DNA of 64,000 nucleotides from Geothrix sp. (GCA_030681515.1 JAUXSE010000016.1:62001-126000); one strand, 5' to 3'. Positions 1 to 9,074 are shown, counted from the stretch's first letter. A program made the numbers and translations. Notes: generated by a model from the letters alone, not told the origin.

Positions 1-1
1 C

Positions 2-103
2 AAGCTGAGCCAAGCCGACAATCAGGAAGCAGGAAACCACGGAAGCCGCATGAAGGTATATCTCCGTGCCTTCCGCGACCAGCTGGTGGTGCTGGATGGC
101 TAG
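2..103 (+). CDS. C-terminal end of an unidentified gene cut by the left edge
   Basis: An open frame enters from the left edge and encodes 33 residues before a TAG at 101-103; it ends in the residues RAFRDQLVVLDG. It converges on the M14 peptidase gene, the two stop codons overlapping, which is the usual arrangement for two real convergent genes here. Nothing in these residues identifies a family, and a chance open frame cannot be excluded. Confidence 0.35.
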   Translation, partial: KLSQADNQEAGNHGSRMKVYLRAFRDQLVVLDG

Positions 104-1632
104 CCCAGGCTCGGCACCCGCCAGAGGGCCAGTTCCTCGCCCAGGGCAGGGCCTGGCAGCAGGCCGTTCTCCACGGCGCCATCGTCGCTTTCGGGTTCGC
201 ACAGGTAGACGGCGATGGCCCCCAGGGGCTGGTCCGTGGGCACCAGGGCCCAGCCCGCTGGCACCGCCCGGGGGCCGCGGCGCCAGGACACGGACAGATC
301 CCCCACGGTGGCGGCCTCCAGGATGGCGCGGCCACCCATGGAGCCCAGGCCCTCCACCACGGGCACCTCCACCTCGAAGATCCCCACGGCCTCCCGCAGC
401 GCGAGGCCGTGCAGACGCAGGTGGGCCGCCATGGACGCGGGCACCAGGTAGGCCTCCGGGCGAGCCACCACCGTGGTGCCCACGAAGCGGCCAAGGTGGG
501 GGATCGTCACGCGCGTGGGCGCGCCCTCCAGGGTGCGGGGCGCGCGGGTGAGGATCTCGATGGGTGTTTCGAAGCGCTCCAGGCCGTAGCGCACGGCGAT
601 GCGTTCGGGGGGCATGCGGCTTTCCGCCACGGTCTGCACCACTTCGTCCCGGTGGGCGGCCACGTACTTCAGCGTCTCCAGCATGAAGGCGTAGGCCGTG
701 CGCACGCGCTCGGCGAAGCTGATGTAGGAATAGCACTCCAGCAGCAGATCCATGCGGCCGGTGAGGCCCCGGTAGTTGCTGCCGAAGCGCGGGTGGTGCG
801 GATAGGTCATCCAGCCTTCGCGCACGGCCGCGCCGGGCTCGGCATCGCGGTGCGCGTCCAGGGCCCGCTCGTCTTCCACGAAATTGCCGTACCAGCCCGC
901 GTCCAGGCCGTGGTTGGCCTTCAGGGCCGCGGTGACGGGCGGCAGCAGCCGGTGCCGCATGTACTCGATGGGCTCGCTCCGGCCGCTTCCCACCGTGTGG
1001 GGGATGTCGTAGGTCATGGAGAAGCGATGCACCGAACCGTTGGTGGCGTGGTTGTCAATCGTCAGATCCGGGGCCCAGGGCTGGCAGACGCGGGTCTGCA
1101 GCAGGCGCATTTCCTCGCCTTCCATGCGCAGGTAGTCGCGGTTCAGGTTGATCTGGGCGGCGTTCACGCGGGTGCCCACGCCGCTCTCCGGCCCCAGCTG
1201 GCCCGTGAGCCTGGGCAGGTGCAGCTTCCGGTTGCCGGGGTGGATGGCGTCGTTGCCATCGGGATTGAAGAGGGGCGCCACCACCAGGGTGAGGTCCGCC
1301 AGAATCGCGCCCGCGTCCAGGCCGGGCCTGCCCTCCAGCAGATCGCGCACCAGCATCAGGCAGCCCTCCTTGCCCTCCACTTCGCCCGCGTGGATGCCGC
1401 TGATGACCAGCACCACGGGCCGCCCCAGGCTGCGGGCCTCCTCCGGGGTCTTCACCCCGTGGGCCGATAGCACCAGCAGGGGCAGGTCCCGGCCTTCCGG
1501 GCTCGCTCCGAAGCCGGTGACGTGCAGGCGCTTGTCGCCCTTGGCCTGAAGCCCCGCGATGAAGGCCATCACGTCCGCGTGGCGGCTGGTTTCCTCGTAG
1601 TGCGTGGCTTCGGCGCGGGTGAGCAGGGGCAC
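100..1632 (-). CDS. M14-family zinc carboxypeptidase-like protein
   Basis: The 510-residue product has the M14 zinc-binding signature HAGE at residues 81-84 (GIHAGEVEG), then NPDGND and INLNRD segments typical of the family and a DNHATNG stretch. M14 enzymes remove C-terminal residues from peptides or hydrolyse related amide bonds with one zinc ion. No signal peptide is evident (start MPLLTRAEATHYEE), so it is probably cytoplasmic, or the start is misjudged. It is much longer than a bare M14 domain (about 300 residues); the C-terminal third may form an extra beta domain. The substrate is unknown. Confidence 0.85.
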   Translation of the reverse strand: MPLLTRAEATHYEETSRHADVMAFIAGLQAKGDKRLHVTGFGASPEGRDLPLLVLSAHGVKTPEEARSLGRPVVLVISGIHAGEVEGKEGCLMLVRDLLEGRPGLDAGAILADLTLVVAPLFNPDGNDAIHPGNRKLHLPRLTGQLGPESGVGTRVNAAQINLNRDYLRMEGEEMRLLQTRVCQPWAPDLTIDNHATNGSVHRFSMTYDIPHTVGSGRSEPIEYMRHRLLPPVTAALKANHGLDAGWYGNFVEDERALDAHRDAEPGAAVREGWMTYPHHPRFGSNYRGLTGRMDLLLECYSYISFAERVRTAYAFMLETLKYVAAHRDEVVQTVAESRMPPERIAVRYGLERFETPIEILTRAPRTLEGAPTRVTIPHLGRFVGTTVVARPEAYLVPASMAAHLRLHGLALREAVGIFEVEVPVVEGLGSMGGRAILEAATVGDLSVSWRRGPRAVPAGWALVPTDQPLGAIAVYLCEPESDDGAVENGLLPGPALGEELALWRVPSLG

Positions 1633-1663
1633 GGGTTCCTCCGATCGGGGTTCAGCGGTGGCC

Positions 1664-1870
1664 TCACAGGCTCCGCTTCAGCACTTCCAGGCCCATGTGG
1701 GACACGCGGTAGCGTCCGATGGCCCGCTCGCGGATGAGGTCGTGGCGCTCCAGGTAGGTCAGGTCGGCGTCCGTGGCCCCGGCCTTCACCAGATGGTCCC
1801 GCGGCACATCCGGATGCTTGGCCACCACCTGGAGCAGGGTGAGCTGGCGGGGGGTGATGGGTTCGGCCAC
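1664..1870 (-). CDS. Small winged-helix-like protein
   Basis: A GTG start at 1870 is preceded by AGGAGC at good spacing and gives a 68-residue protein beginning MAEPITPRQLTLLQVVAKH. The pattern of helices followed by DLTYLERHDLIRERAIGRYRVSHMGLEVL resembles a winged-helix DNA-binding fold of the MarR/ArsR size class, with a recognition helix and a beta wing. A longer start upstream would overlap the isomerase gene. It lies 14 bp after that gene and is probably cotranscribed. The target is unknown. Confidence 0.65.
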   Translation of the reverse strand: MAEPITPRQLTLLQVVAKHPDVPRDHLVKAGATDADLTYLERHDLIRERAIGRYRVSHMGLEVLKRSL

Positions 1871-1884
1871 GGGGGCTCCTGATT

Positions 1885-2250
1885 TCAGTAACTGATATGC
1901 CGGCGGTAGCTGGGGCGGTGGATGTCCGTGATCTGGACCGTGAGGCTGCACTTCATCCGCGCCAAGGTCTGGGGGAAGGCCCGGACAAGCGCCGGGAGCA
2001 GGGCTTCGCTGAGCTGGGCCTTCACGCCGTCCGCGCGACCCCCGAGGATCTGGATGTTCAACGTGACGAAGGCCTGGTCCGCCGCGCCATCACCGATGGC
2101 GAACAGCTCATGCCGAAGGACCCGGCTCTTGATGTCGGCCGCCACGAAAAGATCCGTGGCCACCAGGATCCCGTTGATCTCGCGCAGCAGCCCCATCCAG
2201 TCGGGCTGGTCGAGCAGGTTGTCCGAGGCTTCGAGGAGGCAGTGGGGCAT
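1885..2250 (-). CDS. 5-carboxymethyl-2-hydroxymuconate isomerase (CHMI) family protein
   Basis: The 121-residue product begins MPHCLLEASDNL, matching the CHMI/HpaF family start in which Pro2 is the catalytic general base of the tautomerase fold. Length fits the family (about 115-130). CHMI isomerises an intermediate of homoprotocatechuate degradation, but no other genes of that pathway are nearby, so the true substrate may differ. It is followed closely by a small winged-helix gene on the same strand. Confidence 0.8.
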   Translation of the reverse strand: MPHCLLEASDNLLDQPDWMGLLREINGILVATDLFVAADIKSRVLRHELFAIGDGAADQAFVTLNIQILGGRADGVKAQLSEALLPALVRAFPQTLARMKCSLTVQITDIHRPSYRRHISY

Positions 2251-2366
2251 GGCGGGGACCTGTTCCGGGAGAAAAGGCGGTACCGGATGCTACCGCCGAT
2301 GAGCCGGCTTGCGCGGGACAGCCTGCTCCGAACCCTGGTCCCAGCAGCTGGTTTCCTCCGCCCCGC

Positions 2367-2762
2367 TCACCGCTTGTCGGGATCCAGGCCGTTGACGATC
2401 CAGTCCAGGGCCGCCTGTTCCCAGGCCGGGTTCGCGGTGGCGCTGATGTAGCGCTCCCAGGCGTAGATCCCCGTCTTCTTGGCGATGTTCTTGAATTGCA
2501 GGGTGACCAGCATGGATTCCAGGATCACGGCCGAGCGCTGCATTCCCGCGGCCCGGTAGATCCGCTGGCCTTCCTGCATGATGGCCGTGCTTTCGTCCGA
2601 GAGGAGCTGCAGGGCGCGCATGTCCACCAGGACGCCGAAGGCCCCGGGCGCCTGGGCCAGGGCGGCCTTGGAGTCGTTGACCCAGGCGGCCAGCTCTTCC
2701 TTCTGGAGGAGGCCCGCGAAAGTGATCCGGAACCCATGGGGCTGAGCTTCGATCTGGTAGAT
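2367..2762 (-). CDS. STAS/SpoIIAA-like domain protein with an apparent ATC start
   Basis: The frame is open well upstream of the first ATG (at 2627) and the extra residues (YQIEAQPHGFRITFAGLL) look like the first strand of a STAS-like fold, so the 86-residue ATG version is too short. No ATG, GTG or TTG is available in the extension. An ATC at 2762 lies four bases after GGGAGG and would give 131 residues. The body (VLVDMRALQLL, then a helical end) resembles SpoIIAA-like proteins, often linked to membranes or regulation. Function is unknown and the start needs proof. Confidence 0.6.
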   Translation of the reverse strand: MYQIEAQPHGFRITFAGLLQKEELAAWVNDSKAALAQAPGAFGVLVDMRALQLLSDESTAIMQEGQRIYRAAGMQRSAVILESMLVTLQFKNIAKKTGIYAWERYISATANPAWEQAALDWIVNGLDPDKR

Positions 2763-2861
2763 GGGGCCTCCCGTCCGCTGGTCAACAGGGCTGAATCGGC
2801 CCCTGGGCCCCAGGACTGAAGAATCCGCCCAGGCGATTTCGGAACGGCCCCCCGGCCCCGG

Positions 2862-3422
2862 TCAGAGGGCCTCGCCGGATCCGGGCTTTTGCTCCGGTTC
2901 GGGCCCCGGTTCGGCCTTGGCGAAGCGCTGGGCCCTCAGGTGGAAGTCGTCGGTGAAGGTCCGGCGCACGGGCGGGGGCGGGGCGGCTTCGGCCTTCTGC
3001 CGGGCCTTGCGCACGCGCCACAGGCCGAAGGCGGCGGGCAGCAGCAGCAGGACCGGGTACTCCAGCAGCAGGCGCAGGGGGGTCAGGCGGAACTGGGCGG
3101 GCCGCAGGCCGTCCGCGTACCAGGCGTCCAGGATCCACACCTGGTCATCCGTGCGCAGGTCCGCCGCCTCGGCCTTGGCCAGGGTCAGCACCTGCTCCTC
3201 CTCGCCGTGTTTCACCGTGACGAAGTCCGTGATCTGGCTCTGGGGATCCCGGTCCACGGCCACCACCAGCACCCGCGCGATGCCTGGCCGCCGCAGGTGG
3301 CAGAAGGGGTTCAGGACGAGGAGGAAGGCCTGCACCGCCAGGATCCACAGCACCGCGCCCACCAGGGCCCAGAGGCCGATGAGGGCGGACCAGCGAAGCT
3401 CGGGGCGGGCGAGGAGCGGCAT
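2862..3422 (-). CDS. Two-helix membrane protein of unknown function (DUF3592-like)
   Basis: The 186-residue product has a hydrophobic segment near residues 10-35, an extracytoplasmic domain of about 90 residues rich in short beta-like stretches (VLVVAVDRDPQSQITDFVTVKHG), a second hydrophobic segment (LLLEYPVLLLLPAAFGLW) and a basic then Pro/Glu-rich tail. This two-helix layout resembles DUF3592 proteins, an assignment made by layout only. The ATG at 3422 was chosen because the longer start at 3572 would run into the divergent MFS gene. Confidence 0.7.
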   Translation of the reverse strand: MPLLARPELRWSALIGLWALVGAVLWILAVQAFLLVLNPFCHLRRPGIARVLVVAVDRDPQSQITDFVTVKHGEEEQVLTLAKAEAADLRTDDQVWILDAWYADGLRPAQFRLTPLRLLLEYPVLLLLPAAFGLWRVRKARQKAEAAPPPPVRRTFTDDFHLRAQRFAKAEPGPEPEQKPGSGEAL

Positions 3423-3495
3423 GGGGCGAGTATCCCAGGTTCCGGGTCCGCTGGCCGGGGACTGAATGAACCACCACGGGGTACCATGAAAGCCC

Positions 3496-4734
3496 ATGCC
3501 CCTGAAGAACGGATCCGCCCCGCCCCTCGGCCCCGATGGCCGGCTGCTCTTCGTGACGCGGGCGGCTCGCATGTTCTCGTACGGCTTCCTGTCCGTGGTG
3601 CTGGTGCTCTACCTCGCGGGGCTGGGCTTCAGCGAAGGTCGCATCGGCCTGCTGCTGACCCTCACCCTGGTGGGCGATACGCTCATCTCGCTGGGGATCA
3701 CCCTCCGCGCCGACCGCCTGGGCCGCAGGCGGATGCTGATCCTGGGCGCGGCGCTCATGGTGATGGCGGGCGTGCCCTTCGCCCTCAGCGGCGATTTCGG
3801 GGTGCTGGTGCTGGCGGCCACCTTCGGCGTCATCAGCCCCTCGGGCCACGAGGTGGGCCCCTTCCTGGCCATCGAGCAGGCGGCCCTTTCCCAGGTGCTG
3901 CCCGAGGACCGCCGCACCGGCGTCTTCGCCTGGTACCACCTGGCGGGCTCCTTCGCCACGGCCACCGGCGCCCTGGCCGGGGGCTGGACCGCCCAGGTCC
4001 TCCAGGCCTCGGGCCTGGCCCCCGTGGCCAGCTACCGCGTGCTGGTCTTCGCCTATGCCGCCGTGGGGCTGATCCTCGCGCTGCTCTTCGCCCGGCTGTC
4101 GGGGGAGGTGGAGGCCCCGCCCTCCGCGGCCGCCGCCGGGCCCCTGGGCCTGCACGCGTCGAAAGGCGTGGTGCTGCGGCTGTCGGCCCTCTTTTCGCTG
4201 GATGCCTTCGCCGGGGGCTTCGTCATCCAAAGCCTCGTGGCCTACTGGTTCCACCAGAAGTTCGGCGTGGCGCCGGGGATGCTGGGGTCCATCTTCTTCG
4301 TGGCGAACATCCTGGCGGGCCTTTCGGCCCTCTACGCCGTGCGGCTGGCCGGACGGATCGGCCTCATCCGCACCATGGTCTACACCCACGTCCCGTCGAA
4401 CCTGCTGCTGATCCTGGTGCCCCTCATGCCCAGCCTGCCCCTGGCCATCGGCGTGCTGCTGCTGCGCTTCAGCATCTCGCAGATGGATGTCCCCACGCGC
4501 CAGGCCTACACCATGCAGGTGGTGGCGCCCGACGAGCGTTCCGCCGCCGCCGGCGTCACCGGCATCGCCCGCACCACCGGCGCCGCCATCTCCCCGGTGC
4601 TGGCCGGGCCCCTGCTGGCCGTCCCCGCCCTCGCCGGACTCCCCTTCTTCATCGCTGGAAGCCTCAAGCTCCTCTACGATCTGCTGCTCTACCGGAGCTT
4701 CAAGGCCTCGGATGCCGGGGCGCCGGAAAAGTAG
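3496..4734 (+). CDS. MFS transporter
   Basis: The 412-residue protein has about twelve hydrophobic segments in two halves joined by a hydrophilic loop near residues 195-215. A loop reading DRLGRRRM after the second helix matches the conserved MFS loop 2-3 signature. Many small residues and a GxxSGHE stretch in the fourth helix region suggest a drug- or metabolite-efflux type carrier in the inner membrane. There is no adjacent regulator to suggest a substrate. Confidence 0.9.
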   Translation: MPLKNGSAPPLGPDGRLLFVTRAARMFSYGFLSVVLVLYLAGLGFSEGRIGLLLTLTLVGDTLISLGITLRADRLGRRRMLILGAALMVMAGVPFALSGDFGVLVLAATFGVISPSGHEVGPFLAIEQAALSQVLPEDRRTGVFAWYHLAGSFATATGALAGGWTAQVLQASGLAPVASYRVLVFAYAAVGLILALLFARLSGEVEAPPSAAAAGPLGLHASKGVVLRLSALFSLDAFAGGFVIQSLVAYWFHQKFGVAPGMLGSIFFVANILAGLSALYAVRLAGRIGLIRTMVYTHVPSNLLLILVPLMPSLPLAIGVLLLRFSISQMDVPTRQAYTMQVVAPDERSAAAGVTGIARTTGAAISPVLAGPLLAVPALAGLPFFIAGSLKLLYDLLLYRSFKASDAGAPEK

Positions 4735-4799
4735 AGGGGACACGCCCGGGAAATGGCACAATCGGGCCATCAATCCACCCTGCCTACGGAGGATCCAGC

Positions 4800-5888
4800 A
4801 TGAGCACGCGCGATCTCGTTCGTACCATCCTCGGGGGCGTGGCCCTTCTGGCGGCCCCGGCCCTGATCGGCGCTCCGCCCCAGGCACCGGTCAAGGTCGG
4901 GTTCGTCTATGTCGGACCCGTGGGCGATTCGGGCTGGACCTTCCAGCACGATCTCGGGCGCAAGCAGATGGAAGCCGCCCTCAAGGGCAAGGTGACCACC
5001 CAGTTCGTGGAAAGCGTGCCCGAGGGCGCCGATTCCGAGCGCGTCATCCGCGAAATGGCCCAGGGCGGCGCCAAGGTCATCTTCGCCACCTCCTTCGGCT
5101 ACATGAACCCGGCCCTCAACGTGGCCAGGAACTATCCCAACACCATCTTCATGCACGCCACGGGCTACAAGACCGCCCCCAACCTCGGCCAGTACAACGG
5201 CCGCTTCTACGAGGGCCGCTACCTGAACGGCGTCGTGGCCGGGAAGCTGACCCGGTCGAACATCGTGGGCTATGTGGGCTCGTACCCCATCCCCGAAGTG
5301 GTCATGGCCATCAACGCGTTCACGCAGGGCATGCGGAGCGTCAATCCCAAGGCCGAAATGCGCGTGGTCTGGGTGAACTCGTGGTTCGACCCCGGCAAGG
5401 AGCGCGAGGCGGCCCTGACCCTCATCTCCCAGGGCGCGGACCTGTTGAGCCACGAGACCGATTCCGCCGCCGCCAACCAGGCCGCGGAGGAGAAGGGCGT
5501 CAAGGTGTTCTGCTACAACACCGACGAGCTCAAGTACGCGCCCAGGGCCCAGGTCGGCGGCATCATCCTCACCTGGGGCGACTACTACACCCAGGTCGTG
5601 AGCGATGTGCTGGCGGGCCGATGGAAGTCCGGCAGCGTCTGGGGCGGCCTCAAGGACGGCTTCCTCAAGATGGCGCCCATGAGCGCGGCGGTGCCCAAGG
5701 ATGTCCAGGAGCTGGCCAAGAAACTCGAAGCCCAGATCGTCGCCGGGAAGCTCCATCCCTTCACGGGCCCCGTGGTGGATCAGGACGGCCAGGTGCGCGT
5801 GCCCGCCGGGCAGACCATCTCCGACCACGATCTGGAGAAGATGGACTACTACGTGAAGGGCGTGGCGTCCAGGCTGCCCGGGAAGTAA
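4800..5888 (+). CDS. BMP-family (Med/PnrA-like) ABC transporter substrate-binding protein
   Basis: GGAGG at 4788-4792 sets the ATG at 4800. The 362-residue product has a signal peptide (RTILGGVALLAAPALIGA) and a BMP-type periplasmic-binding fold: KVGFVYVGPVGDSGWTF, an ATSFGYM loop, and a late YNTDELKYAP segment. Family members bind nucleosides or related compounds for ABC importers. Two oddities are seen: there is no lipobox cysteine, so it should be a soluble periplasmic protein, and no ABC ATPase or permease gene is adjacent. The permease may be encoded elsewhere. Confidence 0.88.
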   Translation: MSTRDLVRTILGGVALLAAPALIGAPPQAPVKVGFVYVGPVGDSGWTFQHDLGRKQMEAALKGKVTTQFVESVPEGADSERVIREMAQGGAKVIFATSFGYMNPALNVARNYPNTIFMHATGYKTAPNLGQYNGRFYEGRYLNGVVAGKLTRSNIVGYVGSYPIPEVVMAINAFTQGMRSVNPKAEMRVVWVNSWFDPGKEREAALTLISQGADLLSHETDSAAANQAAEEKGVKVFCYNTDELKYAPRAQVGGIILTWGDYYTQVVSDVLAGRWKSGSVWGGLKDGFLKMAPMSAAVPKDVQELAKKLEAQIVAGKLHPFTGPVVDQDGQVRVPAGQTISDHDLEKMDYYVKGVASRLPGK

Positions 5889-6137
5889 TCCCGGGCGCGG
5901 TCCATGGAAGATCCGGACCCGCTGGCGCGGCTGACCCGCGAACGAGGGCCCTCCCCTTCGCCCGCGCTCCAGCGTGAAGCTCCGCGTCCTCCCGGCGCGG
6001 CAGTGTCCAGGCGGTTTTCCCATTGATGCAAAAATTTGGATTAATTCGACCACCTAAGGTTGTTACAACAATATTTTCACTGTCGCCGCCGGGGGTCTGG
6101 GGCTACCTTCAGGACCGCCCTCTGGAGGTGGGCCGCC

Positions 6138-6974
6138 ATGCGCCATGCACCCTTGTCTTCCCTGCTCCCCAGGCTGGCCTTCATCGTGGCCCCGGCCCTG
6201 CTCGCCCAGAGCGGCCCCATGCCGCCGCCGCCGCTGATGCTGTTCATCCGCGAGGAGGTCAAGCCCGGCCATGGGGCGGCCCACGGGGCCACGGAGGCCG
6301 CCTGGGCCCGGGCCCTCGCCAAGGGCAAGTCCACGGATCACTACCTGGGCCTGAACGCCCTGACCGGGCCCTCGGAGGCCTGGTTCCTCGTGGGCTATGG
6401 CAGCTACGCGGAGTGGGAAGCCAGGCAGAACGAAATGGACAAGCACCCGGCCATCAAGAAGGAGATAGACACGATCTCCCGGCAGGATGGTGAACACCTC
6501 GACGGCTCCCGCAGCTTCCTGGGGGCCTACCGCAAGGATCTGAGCTTCGGTCCAGCCCTGGAGATCGGCAAGATGCGGTACATGCGCATCCGCACCTTCC
6601 GCGTCAAGCAGGGGCAGAACAAGGCCTTCGAGGAGGGCGTGAAGCTGGCCCTGGACGGCTACGCAAAGAGCCACTACGCGGCCTCCTTCGCCTTCTATGA
6701 AGTCGCCGCCGGCATGGGAACGCCCACCTACGTCGCGCTGCGTCCCATGAAATCCCTGGCGGACATGGACGCCCTGGAGGCCAGCGACAAGGCCTTCCAG
6801 GAGGTCCTGGGCGAGGACGGCCGCAAGGCCATGGCCAAGGTCTTCGCCGATACCGTCAACGCCGTGGAAAACCAGCTTCTGGCCTTCAACCCCAAGCTGA
6901 GCTTCCCGGCCCCCTATGTCGTGGCCAGCGATCCGGGCTTCTGGACGGTCAAGGCCGAAAAGGCCGCGAAGTAG
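6138..6974 (+). CDS. Secreted protein of unknown function, NIPSNAP/ABM-like alpha-beta fold suspected
   Basis: GGAGG at 6124-6128 supports the ATG at 6138, giving 278 residues with a signal peptide (MRHAPLSSLLPRLAFIVAPALLAQ). The mature part has two similar-looking sections, each with a strand followed by a helix (LMLFIREEVKPGHGAAH near residue 35; RYMRIRTFRVKQGQNKAFEEG near residue 150), like tandem dimeric alpha-beta barrel (NIPSNAP or antibiotic-biosynthesis-monooxygenase) domains. That reading is inferred from pattern alone. The upstream 250 bp is AT-rich around 6020-6080 and probably holds the promoter. Confidence 0.75.
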   Translation: MRHAPLSSLLPRLAFIVAPALLAQSGPMPPPPLMLFIREEVKPGHGAAHGATEAAWARALAKGKSTDHYLGLNALTGPSEAWFLVGYGSYAEWEARQNEMDKHPAIKKEIDTISRQDGEHLDGSRSFLGAYRKDLSFGPALEIGKMRYMRIRTFRVKQGQNKAFEEGVKLALDGYAKSHYAASFAFYEVAAGMGTPTYVALRPMKSLADMDALEASDKAFQEVLGEDGRKAMAKVFADTVNAVENQLLAFNPKLSFPAPYVVASDPGFWTVKAEKAAK

Positions 6975-7022
6975 CAACGGGAACCGCAGATGGCGTAGAT
7001 AAGGCCTTGGGTCCACAGATTC

Positions 7023-7076
7023 CTCAGCGCGGCCGGGGCCGCAACCAATTCGAGAGGTTTCGAGAGCCGCGCTGAG
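7023..7076. terminator. Inverted repeat, possible terminator
   Basis: CTCAGCGCGGC at 7023-7033 pairs with GCCGCGCTGAG at 7066-7076 around a 32-base loop, about 50 bp after the stop of the secreted-protein gene. There is no clear T-run, so factor-independent termination is uncertain. Confidence 0.4.
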
Positions 7077-7204
7077 AGAGAGAAAAGTGGGCCTTCCCGG
7101 CCGATTCAGGGCGGCAGAAATTCCCCCGCTTGTCACACGGCCACAACACCTCCCCTTCCATTGTTGGAGAGGCAATCCAACCCACCCAGAGACGAGGCCC
7201 CGCC

Positions 7205-9022
7205 ATGCGAAACAACCTTCTGACCGCTTTGTTCCTGCTCCTGCTGGGCGTGTTCCTGCAGGCCCAGGATCTGAAGATCCACCACATCAACGTGGGCCAG
7301 GGGGACTGCACCCTCATCGTGTCGCCCACCGGGAGGACGGTGCTGATTGATGCCGGGAACAACGGCCTCGGCACCTCCAAGGTGCTGCCCTACCTCCAGA
7401 GCCTCGGGGTGGCCACCCTGGACTATGTGGTGACGACCCACTACCACGCCGATCATATGGGGGGGTCGGACGAGGTGATCAACGGGATCACGGGCCCACG
7501 GGTCGGCATGGTCTACGACCGGGGAACGGTCCACACCGTGCCCACCACGGCCGTCTACACCGCCTATGTCCCCGCCGCGAACTCGGCGGTCGGCGGGCGC
7601 CAGCCCCTGACCACCGGGCAGGTCATTGATCTGGGCGGCGGCGCGACCCTCACCTGCCTCGCCACCGACGGCTCGGTGCTGGGCACCGGGGTCGTTCCCT
7701 CCGCCACCAGCTCCGAGAACGATCTGAGCAATGCCTGGCTCCTCAGCTTCAACGAGTTCCGCTACTTCACCGGCGGCGACAGCGGGGGCGAAACGACCTA
7801 CTACGCCGACCTCGAAACCCCCATCTCCCTGGTCGTCGGAAAGGTGGACGCCTTCAAGGTCAACCATCACGGGTCGAAGTATTCCACCAACCAGACCTTC
7901 ATGAACGCGCTCAACCCCACCTCCGCCGTGATCATGGTGGGCAACGGCAACACCTATGGCCACCCCGTCCAGACGGTCCTGGACCGGTTGGCCACCGCCA
8001 ACTGCTACACCTACCTCACCGAGGCCGGCGCCGGTGGCACCCTGGCGGCCGGTCGCGGGGCCGTCGCCAACGGGAACGTCGTCATCGCCACCACGGGCCA
8101 TAACACCTACACCGTGTCCTACGGCAGCCAGACCGATACCTATCCCCTGCACACCGTCGTGCCCAGCGTCGCGGTCAGCGTCAGCCCCGCCACGGCCTCC
8201 CTGGCGACCGGGGGGACGGCCCAATTCACCGCCACCGTCACCGGGTCCACGACCACCACGGTCACCTGGACCTCCACGGGGGGCACCATCAGCGCCGCCG
8301 GACTCTACACGGCCCCCGCCACCGCGGGCACCTACACGGTGAAGGCCACCGCCACCGCCGATGCCACCAAGTCCGCCTCGGCCACCGTCACCGTGACGGC
8401 TGCCGCGCCCGTGAGCGTGGCCATCACCCCGGCGACCGCCACCCTGGCGACCGGCGGAACCCAGGCCTTCACCGCCACCGTGAGCAACACCACCAACACC
8501 GCCGTGACCTGGACCACCACCGGGGGAACGGTCAGCACCGCCGGACTCTACACGGCCCCCGCCACCGCCGGCACCTACGCGGTGACCGCCGCCAGCGTGG
8601 CCGATGCCACCAAGAGCGCCTCGGCCACCGTGACCGTGACGGCCCCCACCGCCACGACCTTCAACGAAGTCGAGCCGAACAACACCCTCGCGACCGGCAA
8701 CGTGGCCGGAACGGCCGTCACGAAGATCGTCGGCTACTTCCCCAGCGCCTCGGACAACGATGACTACTTCGCCGTGACCCTGCTCGCGGGCCGTACCCTC
8801 GTGGTGGACATGACCGGCCCCACGGCGTCCAGCCAGGACTACGATCTGTACCTCTACAGCAGCGGCGGGACCAAGCTGGCCTCCTCCGTCAAGGCCGGCA
8901 CCACCGAGCACGTGAGCTACAAGAACACCAACGTCGCCGCCGCCAAGACCATCTCCATCAAGGTCCACCGCAGCGCCAGCTACAGCTACGTCACCCCGTA
9001 CACCCTGACGCTCAGCCGCTAA
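7205..9022 (+). CDS. Secreted ComEC/Rec2-type metallo-beta-lactamase-fold hydrolase with two Ig-like repeats and a PPC domain
   Basis: The ATG at 7205 gives 605 residues starting with a signal peptide (LLTALFLLLLGVFLQAQ). Residues about 20-310 form an MBL-fold domain with the metal motif THYHADH (His79, His81, Asp83, His84), like the hydrolase part of ComEC that degrades DNA strands or other phosphodiesters. Two near-identical Ig-like (BIG2-type) repeats follow at about 319-398 and 401-482, and a bacterial pre-peptidase C-terminal domain (EVEPNNTLATGN onwards) at about 487-605. The protein is therefore free and exported rather than a membrane DNA channel. Its substrate is not shown; an extracellular nuclease or phosphodiesterase is plausible. 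A classic terminator follows. Confidence 0.87.
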   Translation: MRNNLLTALFLLLLGVFLQAQDLKIHHINVGQGDCTLIVSPTGRTVLIDAGNNGLGTSKVLPYLQSLGVATLDYVVTTHYHADHMGGSDEVINGITGPRVGMVYDRGTVHTVPTTAVYTAYVPAANSAVGGRQPLTTGQVIDLGGGATLTCLATDGSVLGTGVVPSATSSENDLSNAWLLSFNEFRYFTGGDSGGETTYYADLETPISLVVGKVDAFKVNHHGSKYSTNQTFMNALNPTSAVIMVGNGNTYGHPVQTVLDRLATANCYTYLTEAGAGGTLAAGRGAVANGNVVIATTGHNTYTVSYGSQTDTYPLHTVVPSVAVSVSPATASLATGGTAQFTATVTGSTTTTVTWTSTGGTISAAGLYTAPATAGTYTVKATATADATKSASATVTVTAAAPVSVAITPATATLATGGTQAFTATVSNTTNTAVTWTTTGGTVSTAGLYTAPATAGTYAVTAASVADATKSASATVTVTAPTATTFNEVEPNNTLATGNVAGTAVTKIVGYFPSASDNDDYFAVTLLAGRTLVVDMTGPTASSQDYDLYLYSSGGTKLASSVKAGTTEHVSYKNTNVAAAKTISIKVHRSASYSYVTPYTLTLSR

Positions 9023-9038
9023 GGCTGGTCCAACCCGA

Positions 9039-9074
9039 GCCAGGGCCGCCCCCGGGTGGCCCTGGCTTTTTCTT
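9039..9074 (+). terminator. Rho-independent terminator after the MBL-fold gene
   Basis: GCCAGGGCC at 9039-9047 pairs with GGCCCTGGC at 9058-9066 and is followed at once by TTTTTCTT, 17 bp after the stop codon. This is the clearest intrinsic terminator in the window. Confidence 0.85.
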
